The notes: generated by a model from the sequence alone, not told the origin. A DNA stretch of 64,000 nucleotides from Tenrec ecaudatus (GCF_050624435.1 NC_134535.1:125599731-125663730); one strand, 5' to 3'; positions 37,776 to 51,665 are shown, numbered from the stretch's first letter. A program made the numbers and translations.

Positions 37776-39285
37776 CAGTTCAACAATAGACACACACCAA
37801 TGGAACAGAATTAAGAACCCAAAAGTAAATCTTTCTACCTGCAGACAGCTGATCTTTGACAAAAGGCCAGTATTCATTAACAAAAGCTGACAAAACTAAA
37901 TATCCATTTGCAGAAAAATGTAATATAATCCACATCTTATACCTTTTACAAAAAACAAACTCGAGATGGATACAAATACTAAGCATAAAACCAACTTTAA
38001 AACAACCCTCCCTACCATTGAGTAAGTCGGACTGGAGCACCGAGCTTCTTCCAAAGCTATAAATCTTCACAGGAGCAGAACACCTCATCATTCTCCCACA
38101 GAGAAACGAGGTCCTTGAACAGTAGACCTTGGGGTTAGTAGCACAACATAACTCATTACCTACTCTACCAGGGCTCCTACAATAAAATCAAAACAATTTT
38201 GGAAAAAGTTTGGCAATGATATATAAGAGGAGATGATTCTCTGGAATTTTGTAAAAGTCCAATACATCAACAAGAAAAAAGAAATAATCTAATCGATACA
38301 TGCACAGAGCACATCCATGAAGACTTTCAGGCAGTCAGCAAACACATAGAGAAATGCACAAGATGCTTTGCCATTGGAGAGATGCAAAAACACACACACA
38401 AACAAACAAAATCAAAAAACAAGGAGATATCACTTTGCCACAACATTAATTGTAATGTTAAAAAAAAACCCATCACAGATGCAACAAATGCTGGCTCTGT
38501 GGAGCCCTGATACAGTGCTGGTGGGACTGTGAAGTTGTACAACCACTCTGGATAACAGTATATCCTCAAAAAATTGGAAAAGATATAGTATATAACAAGC
38601 AATCCCGCCACTTCGTGCACATCCTAGGGAAATAGCCAAGACATAACACTCTACAACATTTAAAATATAGCAATGAATCTGTGAACTATTTAATGTTAAT
38701 GAAGAATACTATGCTGAAAAATTAGTCAACCACAAGGGACAGAGATTGTTTGCAACTTGTATTTTTTAAGTCAATAACATATTTTCACATTAATAGAAAT
38801 TTTCTTTGAGGGTCATAAGGCTGAGAGGGGAAATAAATGTCTAGAGAAGAGAGAAGTGTTAATGGATGCTGGGGAATGAACGATGAGATGGAGGTTGGTA
38901 AAAAATGATGGAGCAAGAGCACACACTGGAAGGTTTGCAAGAATGAAAAGCAACAGAGTTAAGAACTGTTAAATACACGATCCTGCAATGCCTGTGATCT
39001 ATGAGTTCATACATGGACTGAGAGTAGATGGACCAGAAATGGGAGGGAGAAAAGAGTAGACTCATGAATATAAATACGTTTGACAGGGAATATCTATATG
39101 TGTGTATTTGCCTTTGCTGAAAAAACGTTATCCATGAATGCATGTATCCATGCATGTGGGAGCACATACTGGGAGCAAATTTGTGAAAACTCCTAGACAC
39201 ACGTGAATGTCTTGAGGGAATGAATGAGTGGTTGGTCCTGGGGGAACAGGAACATAGTCTCAGAGGACACAAAGGTCAATTGACA
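37776..39285 (+). mobile_element. L1 ORF2 remnant, unit B
   Basis: Counterpart of 14465-15960, with further frame damage. Confidence 0.8.
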
Positions 39286-39289
39286 TAAA

Positions 39290-39512
39290 CAAATGAAATC
39301 CCAACCAAACTCACTGCCATCATGTGTCAACACTGGCTCACAGCAGCCCCACAGGACAGGGTGCACTGCCTCTGAGAGTCACTGAGATGGTCAATCCTTT
39401 ACAGGATTAGGAAGCTCCGTCTTTCTCCTGAGAAGTGGCTGGTGACTTTGAACTGCTGATCTTGCAGTTAGCAACCCATTGAAGAACCATTCCACTACCA
39501 GGGCGTCTCGTT
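39290..39512 (-). mobile_element. AfroSINE-like SINE, unit B
   Basis: Counterpart of 15965-16195, followed by a (CA)n tract at 39527-39550. Confidence 0.85.
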
Positions 39513-39777
39513 GGCATAATATAGTTCACACACACACACACACACACACAGAGGCATCACATTCTGCATTCTACTTTGGTGAGCAGCAAATTAAAAGCTC
39601 ATGGGTAGCCATGTAAAATGCAAGTATTAGTCTGTCCCCATCCAAAGGAAAAGGGGATTATGAAAATCTAAGGAAACGTGAAATAAAATCTAACAGTACA
39701 TAAAAACAATTAGTGCAAGGGACTAATGGACCATCTGATCATGAGTCTCAATAATCCTGAGTCCAGACGAACTAGAG

Positions 39778-39971
39778 CAGTGGTTCTCAAACTTCCTCAT
39801 GCCACGACCCTTTACTATAGTTGCTCTTGTGGTAGTGACCCCTCAACCATAAAATTATTTTCATTGTTGCTTCATAATTGTCATTTTGCTACTGTTATGT
39901 AGTGGGTGACTGTCGTTAAAGGGTTATTGGAACCCCCAAGGGGGTCGAGATCCACAGGTGGAGAGCCTATG
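39778..39971 (+). mobile_element. Third SPIN-like element, unit B
   Basis: 194 bp with start CAGTGGTTCTCAAAC, interior CAACCATAAAATTATTTTC and CCCCCAAGGGGGTC, and a degraded right end (CCACAGGTGGAGAGCC). The target duplication is poor (AACTAGAG/AAGTAGAT). Unit A keeps only the tips at 16472-16498. Confidence 0.88.
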
Positions 39972-40484
39972 AAGTAGATGCTGCCTGTCTACCTCTACTG
40001 ACTACTCTGAAAGGGAACCTATTAGAAGGTCCTGGGCAGAATCAGAGAAAAATGTGGAACAAAACTAAAAATCACCCAAGAAAGCAGTCTGACTGGTCAG
40101 AAAGAAACTGGTGAGCTCATTCCTCAGCTCACCCCAGTGCTTCAATTTTCAGCTAAACAATAGACAGCAATATAAGAGAAACTATAACACTAGTGAGGTA
40201 CTCACACCTTCCTGTGATCAGCCATTTAAGATCCAAAGGGCAGCTGTTACCCAAGGGCAGAGTTCAGAAGGGTCAGGAAAGTAGAAAAGGAAACAGGAAC
40301 TGCAGGGAGGAACTGCAAACAGGAAATTCATTGCAATTGAGGAGATTGCAATGAATGAGACAAAACAAAAAACATCTGAATTGTGGACTGTAAAACTGAT
40401 TGTCTGTTCTGTAAGCCTTTGCCTAATTCATAAAAAAAATTAAAATTATAAAAGATAATTGCCTTCATTGAGTTGACTTTCAAT

Positions 40485-40697
40485 GGATCACTAAAACCAA
40501 ATTTGCTGCCATCTTATCAATGTCAATTCATAGAGACCCTAGAGGACAGGATAGAACTGGCCCTGTGGGTTTCTGAGACTGTAACTGTTTACTGGAGGAG
40601 AAAGCTCCATCTTTCTGCCAAGGAGTCACTGCCGATTTCAAACTGCGGATTTTGCAGATGGCAGACCAATGTGTAACCATTGTGCCACCACATTCCT
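40485..40697 (-). mobile_element. AfroSINE-like SINE, end of unit B
   Basis: Counterpart of 17025-17232. Confidence 0.9.
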
Positions 40698-41164
40698 ATT
40701 CAATGGCTCTGATTATATATGTAACCATACATGCATATATAGAAAGACTAGGTACCCACAACCAACCAGAGGAGCCAACCAGAAGACAAAACCCCAACGC
40801 AAAGTCAAACCTCCAACCGGAAAATCCAAGGACCTCTAACCAAGCCATCGTTAAGATACAGATGCATAAATAATGAGAAACAAGCAGATTATATTCGCCC
40901 TCACCTTGAATGGAGCAATTCTTCTCATCACTCATACACGGTAGTTTCTGCTATAACATTTCTGTCCTTTCCCACTGTCTGCAGCAGAATTTCATTCTGT
41001 TTGACTAGGCTTTCTGAAACTGCTATCATTCACGTCTCACAGTGTACATCTCTGTACAATCAGTGTATTGGAGCAGACAAAAGCTCTAATAATGCATAAA
41101 TAATAATGAGCTGTGGGAAACAGAAAGATTTCTCCCATGTCATTTGCAGCTAATGATAAATGAT

Positions 41165-41584
41165 TGTTAAGTTCCCTCCCTGAAGGCAGTCAGCTGTCAG
41201 ACTACTGTCTGGTCCCACCCCAGGTAGGTCCCACTCCCTGCTGCTAAGGACCATAGGTCACTTCTCCCTAAAGGCTTGCAGCCATTAGTTGGTCCCTGTA
41301 GTGTGGGTTTACTCCCTACTGAAAAGGGTTTCTATAGTGAGCCAGAGAACAGGTCATATTGGCTCAGCGTTATCCAAATTTAGACTGCCATCCTGAGTCT
41401 AGGATCTACCGATCTTGTCACATGTGTAACCCCAATACCTCCCCTTCCTATTACGTGGATACCTAGATCACTCCCCTCCCATTACTGTGTTACCTATAGC
41501 ACAACCTTTTCCTGTGAACGATGTCCTCACCTGTAATTAGGGGGCTTTCATATCCCCAGAGAATATAAAAGCCTTGGTTAACAA

Positions 41585-41654
<70 letters not shown>

Positions 41655-41841
41655 TTTCACATGGGCCACCAAGAGAGGATGAGGTGTGCATGCTACCAAT
41701 AAATACATGTGACTCCATTATTTCAATATCCCTCCTATCTCTCATGCTCTCTATGACTTTACTATAATCTTTACTTATTATCGCTGTACAATTGCGCCTA
41801 CCAGACCCATGATGATGTGTTAGGGGCTGGTAACCCTGACA
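41165..41841 (+). mobile_element. Solo-LTR-like element, unit C
   Basis: Third copy of the same element. The sequence just upstream is shortened relative to A and B. The TC tract has about 31 repeats. Confidence 0.5.
41589..41650. repeat. (TC)n microsatellite, ~31 repeats
   Basis: Orthologous position to the tract at 18159-18225, within the unit C LTR-like element. Confidence 0.97.
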
Positions 41842-42009
41842 ATGAGCACACTCAGATAGCAAGCCATTTTACAAGAAAATTCGTTATACTTTGATTTGGG
41901 ATTTGCTTTCCACGGTGGTCCTTTTCATTCTTTGACACTATGCTCAGACTTGGGTGTCCAGACTGTGGATCTTGGCTTTGGTCTCTCTCCCTCAGGTTCA
42001 AAACTTCAT

Positions 42010-42985
42010 TCAGTATTAAGAGAGCAGACGGACTTTGGGCCTCTACTCAAGGCTTCCCTTCACTCAAGTATAATTTGTTCTAATAACCTGGCATTCTTTG
42101 ATACTCACCTTCCTGACACAATCACGAAAGTTAAAATGGGTGCTTAAGCAAATGTGGTGAAGAAAGTGGATGGTGCCTGGATATCAAAAGATGTAGTGTC
42201 TGGGGACTTAAAAGTTTGAAGTTAAACCAGGAGCTATGTAGCAGCAAAGAAAATAAGCCCACATGGAAGAAGCACACCTGCCTGAGTGATGATGAGGTGT
42301 TGACCTTGTCAGTTTTTAGGTATAAAAAGATCCAAACAAACAATTATATTGATGTCAAAAAGGGGGATTGGAGTGGAGACATAAATCCCATCTGTAGACA
42401 ATTGAATATCCCCTCACAGAATGGTTACAAGGAAGGGACGATTTAACCAGGGTGCAGTATAGCACCAACGAAACACACATCATTCCTCTAGTTCCTGAAT
42501 GCTTCCTCCCCACATTACCATGACTCAGTCCTACCTTACAAATATGGCTAAACTGGAGTACAAACATTGGTACAGATAAAAGCCTTCGACACATGGAATT
42601 CAGGATGGATAAAACCCTCAGAAACAGTATTGGAAATAGTAATATCATGAAGGCATGAGAATGGAGGGGGCTGGGGGTGGGAGGGGACCCATCACAAGGT
42701 TGGATATATAGCAACCCCCAGGGGGACAAATAACAGAAGGGTGAGTGGATTCAGACAAGGGGCAGTGTAAGACACGAAATGACAACAATAATATATAATT
42801 GATGAAGATTTCATAAAGGTAGGAGGGTGCGAAGTAGGGAAGAGGAGTGATAGCAAGGGCTCAGGTAGAAACAAATTGTTTTGGAAATGCAGATGGCAAC
42901 AAATGTAAAAGTGTGCTTAATACCATGGAATGATGGATTTTTATAATATTGAAGACCCCCAATAAAATGATTAATTTAAATAAAT
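42010..42985 (+). mobile_element. Family R copy, unit C
   Basis: Counterpart of 1250-2210, with the target site of the RPS8 retrocopy empty (near 42186). Confidence 0.8.
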
Positions 42986-43453
42986 TATATATATATATAT
43001 GCATCAGTATCTTTTTAAAAAAAATTCATCCACCCCTACCTTGAAGTGCCACGCATGTTCACCTACACTCTGCTTCCACAATTCTTATTGTTTTGCAAAC
43101 AATGTTCATGTTATTTGCCATAATCTCTTTGTTTATATTACTAGCATTAACATGCTAGTTTTCTTTTTGTTCTTCTTGATTAACCTTTTTTGGAGTTTAT
43201 CAATTTTACTAATTTTCTCAACTAGTCAAATTTTTAAATTTAGCCATTTCATTGATATATTGACCTGCAATGCACATATCATACAATAATTCAAATATAT
43301 TGGAAAGGGTTATGCAACCATTATTACATTAATGTAAACATTCCCATGCTCTTATACTTATTATTATTAGTTCTCCATTTACCTCAAACCCAAGAAATTA
43401 TTAATGCAGCTACTGGCTCTAAAAATTTACCTATTGTGTTAAGCAGTATGTTT

Positions 43454-44421
43454 GTCCAGGTAGACTAGAGAAACAAATCCTTGTGCTTCTCATGTGTGTA
43501 TAAGAGTTTTATATAAAGGGTAATTGTACATTATGAAACCATCCCAACCCAGTCCAGTTCAAGCCCACAGGTCTCATATTAGCACATATGTCCGATACCA
43601 ATCTATAAAGTCCTCTTCAGACTCATGAAATACATGAAATGGCACTGAATACAGGAGGATCACAGGCCAGTGGGTAGAACATCTTTGCATCCAGTGGCAT
43701 GTTAAGCATCTCAGCACTGCCAGGGGTCTCCACGTGGCTTCTTCAGGTCCAGGGTTCTGGATGCATCAGGGTAGGTCCATGTGGCTTCTCTTCAGGGATG
43801 TCTCACAGGGAGACAGCCTTGTCAGTAGAGAGTCTCCAACAGTCGAGCCTCTCCCGCCACCAAGGAGGAAAATTTAGCTTTCTCAAAATTCTCAGGAGAA
43901 AGTCATGCCCACACAGAGGCCTCATTGGCTTTGATAAAATTTCCTGACTAGACTCCACCCCTTCACTCTTCAGCCTCTCAAGTCCCAAATTGACACCAGA
44001 TTATGTAACTACCACAGGCAGGGTTGACTAGACATACAAATTCAGAGACACGTAGATATGTAGATCAAGAAAATATCCCTGCCCAGTCTAGATCAAGTCC
44101 ATAAGTCCAAGACGCGTCCATAAGTTCAATACTAGACCATAAGTCCCTTATCAGACTCACTCAGCCACATGCAATGATGCAGAATGCAGGAATATCACAG
44201 GCTGGTGGGTGCTAAGTTGTGGGGATTCAACAGCAGAGGCCGAACTACAGAGGTTGCTGGTATCAGAGTGGCTCACCAGCAGGAGGGTGAAGGCACAGAC
44301 AGAGAGGGGACGTTCCCAACACCCTCCTTTTGAAAAAGCCGCACCCTCAAGGAGACACCATCCTGGCTGTGACCCCTACACTTTAGGTATCAAGTTGACA
44401 TGAAATTATGTAACTACCACA
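43454..44421 (-). repeat. Tandem pair of related ~0.5-kb repeats, unit C
   Basis: Third copy of the pair. The second block is shortened near 44370 relative to A and B. Confidence 0.6.
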
Positions 44422-45059
44422 CCTATCCTGGATTTCACATAAAGAAGAAGAGCAGGAAATAACACAAAGCAATAAATAAATAAAGAAATAACAAAACAGA
44501 ACATAGAAACATCAGTTGAAGAGGATCTATTTAAATTCATGAGAAGTTTCCAAGAAACACAAATTTATAAGCAAAATCTCAATGGGAAAAGATTCCAATT
44601 TCCCCACGTTTTTGCTAACACTTGTTATTGTCTGTGCTCTTTATTAGGACTTAAGAAGTAGTGGCTTATACTAGTGTTTTTTTTTTCACATATCATGCAA
44701 TTTAATCATTCAATCATAGTAAGAAGATTAGTGCAATCATCACCACAATCAATTTCAGAATATTTTCTTCCCTTACTCATTGTTGTTCACTCCCCATTTC
44801 CCTCCTTCCTCCTCCGCTTTGCCCTAGCAATTAGTGTTTGTATGGATCTACCTTTATTGAATTTCTTATACAGAAACAAATAACAAAAGAACACAATCAT
44901 ACAAAAGCCTACAGAAAAAACAAACAATAACAATGACTACATAACTTACATACAAAAAACTCATTCAATAAGAAAGCAAAAATATTAAAAACTGAAATAA
45001 CGTTAAAGTAGGTCAAAAGGGAGATCAACCGATGCGGTTTTAGGTTTTAACCCAACTAT

Positions 45060-45785
45060 ATTGACTTTACATTGCTCTCTGTCTGGTAGCAGGCTGTGCA
45101 CATCCCTCGATTATGGTCAGAGGGCGTTCACTGGACACTCAGTCCACGTGAGGACCCTGCAAATGCACTTGGACCTTCCCCTGTCATCCACAGTCTTCTG
45201 CAAACTGGGTGTTCAGAATTTAAGCTCTGATACCACTTCCTCCTTCAGATTTGAGTTTGATTATTTACAATCTCTGAATTGCATAGGCTGGTGAGATTCT
45301 CCCATGTGGACGTAGCTGATCCTCACTTAGAGGACTGCTTCTTGGAAGACAAGCCTGTAAGATTCCAGACACTGTTCTTGCTGATAGCCCAGCACCGCAC
45401 CATCTGGTTTCCTCACCACACTCTGCTGTTCACCCATACCTTCATTGACCTCTTCATGAAGGCAGCCATGAACCTGGACCATGTCATAAGAATTCATTGT
45501 TTTTATATCTGCCGCAAACCCATTAGTATATCTAAGGTTTGCATATATCTCTGGTTTATCTAAGAGACATCATTATCATTTCATAATAGAGATCATTATT
45601 AATCATTCACTAAGGCAGAACCAGGCCAACAAAATTAACGCATGCCATAAGAAGGCAAGTCCAAAGAGAAAGTACATGTTTAGAAATCATGATGTCAACA
45701 TATGTACAAATATGCTTTATACAAATGTTGTATGGAATTTTATAAAAGCTGAAGGAGCCTTGAATAAAATGATTTAAAATAAATA
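45060..45785. mobile_element. Family R-related pieces, minus then plus, unit C
   Basis: Counterpart of 4330-5050. The short insertion found next to it in A and B is absent here. Confidence 0.5.
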
Positions 45786-45889
45786 AACAATTAAAGTGAG
45801 AGCAACTCCACCAAAAAAGCAAGTGGCCATTAAAATAGTAGTATATGTAAAAGGGATAGACAGTAAATACATGGTAGCTCCAGACCACT

Positions 45890-46455
45890 ATTCATTGTTG
45901 GTGTTGTTAGTTGTCATTGAGTTGGTTCCAACCCATTGGAACCTTATGCACAAAACATTGTGTGGTCCTGCAAGGACCTCATGACTTTTCTTATTCTTGA
46001 GCCGATTGTTGCACCCATTGTCTCAATCTCCTGGAGGAACTTCCTCTTATGTGTTTCCCTCCTACTTACCAAACATGATGTCATCCTCCAAGGACTGGCC
46101 TCTCCTAACAAAATGTCTGGTGTATATAAAACAAAGGTTTGTCATCCTTGCCTCTGAGGGGCACTCTGGCTGTACTTATTCCAATACTGATAGATTTGTC
46201 CTTTTAGCATCCATGTTACTTTCAATATTACTCACCCGTACTACCTATTCAAATCCATTGATTCTTCTCTGATCTTCCTTATTCAATGTCCAACTTTTAC
46301 GTGCACAAGAAGTCAAACTCCATCACTGCTATTGAGTCAATACTGACTCATAGTGAACCCCCTGTGGGTTTCAGAGACTACAACTGTTTATAAGGAGAGT
46401 AGAAAGCTCAGTCTTCTTCCCACAGAGCTGCTAGTGGTTCCACCTGCCAACCATG
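45890..46455 (-). mobile_element. AfroSINE/RTE-related sequence, unit C
   Basis: Third copy of 5281-5835, ending about 180 bases upstream of the SRCR hinge exon. Confidence 0.6.
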
Positions 46456-46633
46456 TAAGTCAGAGCACAAAGTTTACAAACTACATCACATATGAGCCTA
46501 CGGAAAATACCATGGCTTGGGTCAAGCACATAACACACTTGCTGTTTAATAGTTAAAAAGGTCTTCTGCAACAAATTATGATTTAAGTTGTTATTCTTCA
46601 AGGTTATTGATTTGGATAATTTTGTGTATGTAG

Positions 46634-46726
46634 GAAACCAGACTGAAATGCCACATAGGTGCAATGACTTCATGTCTGACCCAGTGGATTCCACAATCTT
46701 AAGGAATAGTGCTGTCAATTGCACAG
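46634..46726 (+). CDS. Hinge exon of SRCR module C
   Basis: 93 bp, phase 1 to 1, acceptor TTTTGTGTATGTAG and donor GTAAGT. The product keeps NQT and both cysteines. The middle has changed from TTSNDS to TILRNS, and the last cysteine now sits in a rare N-C-T sequon. Confidence 0.75.
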
Positions 46727-46803
46727 GTAAGTATTCCCAAAGGAAGGATAGCCCTTCTGATGTCTTTGTAAACGTCTCCACTGACTTGACTCTCTCTCCT
46801 CAG

Positions 46804-47118
46804 AGAGCAGACAACTCCGCCTGGTCAATGGGGACAGTCGCTGTGCAGGGAGAGTGGAGATCTATTACCAAGGTTATTGGGGCACCATTTGTAATATCGG
46901 CTGGGACATGGAGGATGCCCAGGTGGTGTGCAGACAGCTCAGCTGTGGAGAAGCTCTCGCAATCATGCCTTGGTTTCACTTTGGTGTGGGATCAGGCCCT
47001 ATCTGGCTGGACAAGCTGAGATGCACAGGAATGGAGTCCCATGTGTGGTCATGCCAATCCAGTGGCTGGGGTCAGCACAACTGCGATCACCAAAGAGACG
47101 CAGGAGTCTTCTGCTCAG
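46804..47118 (+). CDS. SRCR domain exon, module C (partial gene)
   Basis: 315 bp, open throughout, same splice sites and phase as module A, all eight cysteines present. Relative to A it changes the CRQLGCG motif to CRQLSCG, the post-cysteine pair to NI (CNIGWD) and the HYDDAG segment to HQRDAG. Most of the acidic residues that form the cation site in canonical SRCR domains are therefore lost. By eye about 37 of 315 bases differ from module A, most changing the amino acid. Membership of the same receptor gene as A, B and D is inferred from strand, order and phase. Confidence 0.87.
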
Positions 47119-48160
47119 GTATGGTTATTTTCTTGTCCATTGACTGGGAGGATGGAAAGTTCCAGAGCAGCACATAGCGTGACTATTTGGGTGATTGATT
47201 AACCACAGTGTCTGAAACACAAACTCGTGGTCTAAAGGCTCACAGACTCTTTGAAGAATAAACTTCCCACTCGGTGGTAAGCTGCTGGTGTTTCCTTCTC
47301 CAGGGTGTTGACTAAAAAAATAGTACACTCTAGTGTTTTCCTAAACAAAATTATTTCCTATATTTGCTTTTATAATTTTCTTTCTATTAGAATGCACATT
47401 TCAAAACCACTGCACTCACTCCCTGAGTGACAAGAGCCTCCACGAGGGAAGGAGGAGAGTGGAACTGTGCTTTCCCCTCAGTTTGAGGCCCAATTGAGTC
47501 GAGTATTTCTGTCCACATAGAGGGAGGACAGTGCTTTGCACAGAGTTGGTAGGAAGAGAGTATTTCACTTAATAAATCAGATAATAATCAGATCAGAGTG
47601 TTCAAAATATCTTGGCTGTAAGGACCAGAAAACTATTTGAAATTCTCTGAGACACAGGATTCTCCTTCCACTATTTCCAGAAAAAGATTCTCTCCCTTTA
47701 CAAAAAGTTTTTAGAAAGAACAGCCACTGATCTCATATGTGGAGGGACATTCATGCAAGCACTCACGGGTTAGTAAAAGATGAAATAAATATGAAATGCT
47801 ATGTATTATGATAAGATAATACAAAATCGATACATAATGCTTCCAGGGTATAAGAGAAGAGAATATCATGGTTGTTTTGCTTCGTGTGTTTTACTAAAAA
47901 GCAAGTAAAGACACTAGTAAATCTTTTGAAAAAGGTGAAAATCACTTATAGAATCTGTGGATGGAAGCAGGGGCAGCTGAGAAAAGGTACCTAGGATTTT
48001 TCTGTGGACACTGATGGCCCAGGGGTAGTGTAGAGAATAAAAGGACTGTGAGCTGAGACCTGGATGTAGAGGAAATGAGAATATTGGCAGAAAATAACCT
48101 ATTGACTTAATCTGATTGGATAAGGGGCCCTAGAACAATCCCACTTGAAGAGAGCTAATA
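47119..48160. other. Intron downstream of module C, no gene seen
   Basis: Collinear with 6514-7590. Nothing recognised. Confidence 0.6.
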
Positions 48161-49205
48161 GAATTCAGCTCTCAATAGATATAGTGTCTGTGGTCTTAAA
48201 GACTTGAAGGAAAACAAGTGGCCATCTAGCTCAGAAGCAACAAATCCCACATGGAAGAAGCACACCAGCCTGTGTGATCAAGATATGCTGATGGGATCAG
48301 TTACCTGTCATCAAAGAACAATAAATCATATCATTGTGTGCTCACCTCCCTGATACAATTACTGAGTACAAATGTGTGCTTAAGCAAATGTGGTGATGAA
48401 AGTTGATAGTGCCCAGCTATCAAAAGATACAGCATCTGGTATTTTAAAGGCTTGAAGGTAAACAAGAGGCCATCTAGTTGAGAAGCAACAAAGCCCACAT
48501 GGAAGATATACACCAGCCTGTGTGATTATGAGGTGTCGAAGGGATGAGGTATCAGCCATCATGGAACAAACTAATCATATTGTTGTGAATGAGGGGAATG
48601 AGGAAAAGGGAACCAAAGCCCATTTGTAGGCAACTGGACATCCTCTTATGGAAGGGTCTCACAGAGGAGAGGAGCCAGTCAGGGTGCAGTGTAGCAATGA
48701 TGAAACATACAACTTTCCTCTAGTTCCAAAATGCTTCCTCCTCTCCCACTATCATGATCCTAATTCTGCCTTACAAATCTGACTAGACCAGGGGATGTAC
48801 ACTGGTACAAATAGGAACTGTAAACATTGGGAATCCAGGGCGCATGATCCCTGCAGGACCAGTGCTGAGAGTGGCCATACCAGGAGAGTGGAGTGTGGGT
48901 GGGGGGATGTAGAGGGAACTCACTACAGGGATCTACATATAACCTCCTCCCTGGGGGATGGACAACAGAAAAGTTGGTGAAAGTAGACGTCGGGTAGTGT
49001 AAGAAATGAAAAAACAATTATAATTTATGAATTGAAGGGTTCATGGCGGGGGGAATGAACTGATGCCAGGGGCTTACATGGAGAGCAAATGTTTTGAGAA
49101 TGATGAGGATAACGAATGTACAAATGTGCTTTATACAATTGATATATGTATGGAATGTGATGAGAGTTGTATGAGGCCACAATAAAATGACTTTAAAAAC
49201 TACAT
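48160..49205 (+). mobile_element. Family R copy with duplicated internal block, unit C
   Basis: Counterpart of 25660-26690. The internal block repeats at about 48180-48350 and 48370-48560. Confidence 0.75.
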
Positions 49206-50340
49206 CAAATAAAACATCCATAGGGGGGAAAATAAATAACAACCCACCACCAAAAAAAAAGTCACAGCCACCCCTGCCAGCACTCATCTTGGTGCCCCAA
49301 ATGCTAGACTTGCTTGGGTACATTTGAACTGCTGACTCCAAATGACACAGTCAGCTCTGAATTTGAAGATACGGAGCACATGCCAACCACCACTCTTCAC
49401 TGCTCACTCACGAGGAATAGGGACCCTCTAATGCAGTGTATAAATTAATGCCTTGTGAGCATGAAGGAAACTGATTATGAAGGAGCAGTGGAGTGCGTGA
49501 GAACCTCCTTGTTTCACACTGAAATCACAGATTCTGATGCACACTCTCCAGTCACTCAACACACAAGAAATGAGCTGACGTGGTCTCTCCGATGCACTTT
49601 CTGAATCCGCACCCCAGCAACCCCAGGAACAGGCCTAAACACCTAGACACCGAGAATACAAATTTGTGTTGGGCTTTGTAATCACTTCAATTCCAACTCA
49701 CAGAGACCCTACGTAGGGCTTCTAAGGATGTAATTATTACAGGAGCAGAGAGCCTCATGGGTCATCCTCAATATCAATATAGACATATCCATGCTCCTAT
49801 TTTTTGTGCAAAATGCATATATAATTTCCCATCATTTATTTTCAGCTTTGCGTTATTTCAGACTCTGAAAGGGAATATCACACCAGCAACATGCACATGA
49901 CTTCTGTTGCTCCATCTGGACGCATGGTCACTCTGGCTTTCTAATCCATTGCACTCGGTGCAGCTGAACAGACAATACCTACCATTACATTTAGATGAAT
50001 CACTAGATTCTTGTTCCCCCTTTTTAGAGATGGAGTTGGGGCCAAATCTCCAAGATTACATATAGTTTCTATAACTCTATTGGGTTTTCAAATAACACAC
50101 TCACATAAAGAACACTTCCAAACATATAACGTCCAACCTAAGGTGCTTTGTGGAGAGAAAACAAAAGCCACACAATTTGTGATTGACAAGAAAAAATAAT
50201 GCATACATTGTTTTCACAAATATAAGCTCTTCAGGAATCCCCACTTTGGCATAAATATAGTCATATAAACATGTAAATATGTTCTATATAAGGGTAGGGG
50301 TATTGATCTATGTACATATACTTATATGTTAATGTATTAA
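49205..50340. other. No gene seen, unit C
   Basis: Counterpart of 26700-27830, with the AfroSINE fragment at about 49670-49770. Confidence 0.5.
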
Positions 50341-50344
50341 GGTA

Positions 50345-51315
50345 GCAAATGAACTTAGGGCCTCTGCTAAAGTCTTCCCTCAACACAAGAACACTTTGTT
50401 CTAATAACTTGGCACTCCATGGTACTCACCTTCCTGACAAAATTGCTAAAGACAAAATGGGTGCATAAGCATATGTGGTGAAGAAAGCTCATGGTGCCAA
50501 GGTACAAAAAGATATAGCATCTGGGGTCTTAAAGGCTTGCAGTTAAACAAGCAGCCGTCTAGCAGGGAAGCAACAAATCTTACTTGGAAGAACAAACCAG
50601 TCTGTGTGACCACGAGGTATTGATGGGATCAGTTATCAGAAGATCAAAAACAATTATACCAATGTGAATGAGAGGGGTCGGATTGGAGACCCAAAGCCCA
50701 TCTGTAGACAATTGGACATCCCCTCACAGAAGGGTCACACAGAAAGGACAATTCAGCCAGGGTGCAGTTGAGCACCAATAAAACAGACAACATTCCTCTG
50801 GTTCTTTAATGCTTCCTCCCGCCCCTCCCAGCCCCAATATCGTGACCCCTGTTTTACCTCACAAATCCTGCTAGACCAGAATATGTACATCCATACAAAT
50901 AAGAGCTTTTGGCACGCTGAAGCCAGGACAGATAAACCCCTCGGAAGCAGTAATGACAGTAGTAATGCTATGAGAGGAGGAGCAGGGGGAGTAAGGGGGG
51001 AAAGTGGAAGCCTATAGCAATGATGGATATGTAACACGCCACCCCCACTCCCAAGGGGATGCATAAAAGGACCAATTGTGAACGGATATAGTGGATGGTG
51101 TAAGATATGAATAATCATAATAATGTATCATTTATCAAGGGTACATGAAGGTGGATGGTGGGGGAGGGAGGGAAAGCGAGTTGATAATAAGAGCACAAGT
51201 ACAAAAATAACGTTTAAAAAATGACAATGGCAACATATGTACAACTTTCCTTGATATAATTGATTTCTGGATTGTAATATTTGCGAGAGCCCCAAAAATG
51301 ATTTTAAAAGAAAAG
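50345..51315 (+). mobile_element. Family R copy at the right edge of the array
   Basis: Complete to the family 3' end (GAGCCCCAAAAATGATTT). Paralogy with units A and B ends inside it at about 51187. Confidence 0.8.
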
Positions 51316-51559
51316 AATCCCCTCCTTCTCTTTGAAGTGTAGCTCCTTTATGTGTGGGGTTGTCTCATCCTCCCCTGCCTTCTCTGACCTTGTTGAATAA
51401 AACATTGACACGTCCCACCCAATGTAGAAAACTGCCATCCATTATCTCCTATGATATCACGTGTTTCTTCTCTTTCTTTCCCTCTCCTCTCCTCCCCTGT
51501 TCTCCACTCTATTCTCTCCTCCCCGTCCTTCCATGACCCCAACCCTGTATGCTACATGT

Positions 51560-51665
51560 ACTGAGCATGAGGAGACAGACTGGGCTTTCTACTCCCATAA
51601 ACAGATACCGTCTCATAACCCACGGGGTCACTGTGAGTCACCATTGACGAGATGGTGGTGAGTGT
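51560..51665 (+). mobile_element. AfroSINE fragment
   Basis: GGGCTTTCTACTCCCATAA, ACCGTCTCATAACCCACGG and CACTGTGAGTCACCATTGAC match the 3' half of the SINE on the plus strand. Confidence 0.75.

Larger units (their letters stand above)
40770..51187 (+). repeat. Segmental duplication unit C (partial)
   Basis: Third tandem copy, collinear with the first ~10 kb of A and B. Homology stops inside a family R copy near 51187 (equivalent to about 8290 in A and 28665 in B). Beyond that point C continues to the 3' end of family R, while A and B change to unrelated sequence. C lacks the 115-bp insertion shared by A and B (5103-5217 in A), so it split before A and B separated. It carries an open SRCR module. 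Confidence 0.85.

Noticed and set aside
39778-39971. SPIN copy as a new insertion in B after the A/B split
   Set aside because: Unit A looked like an empty site but retains both element tips (GCAGTG joined to GATCCACAG at 16472-16490), so it is better explained as a deletion in A.
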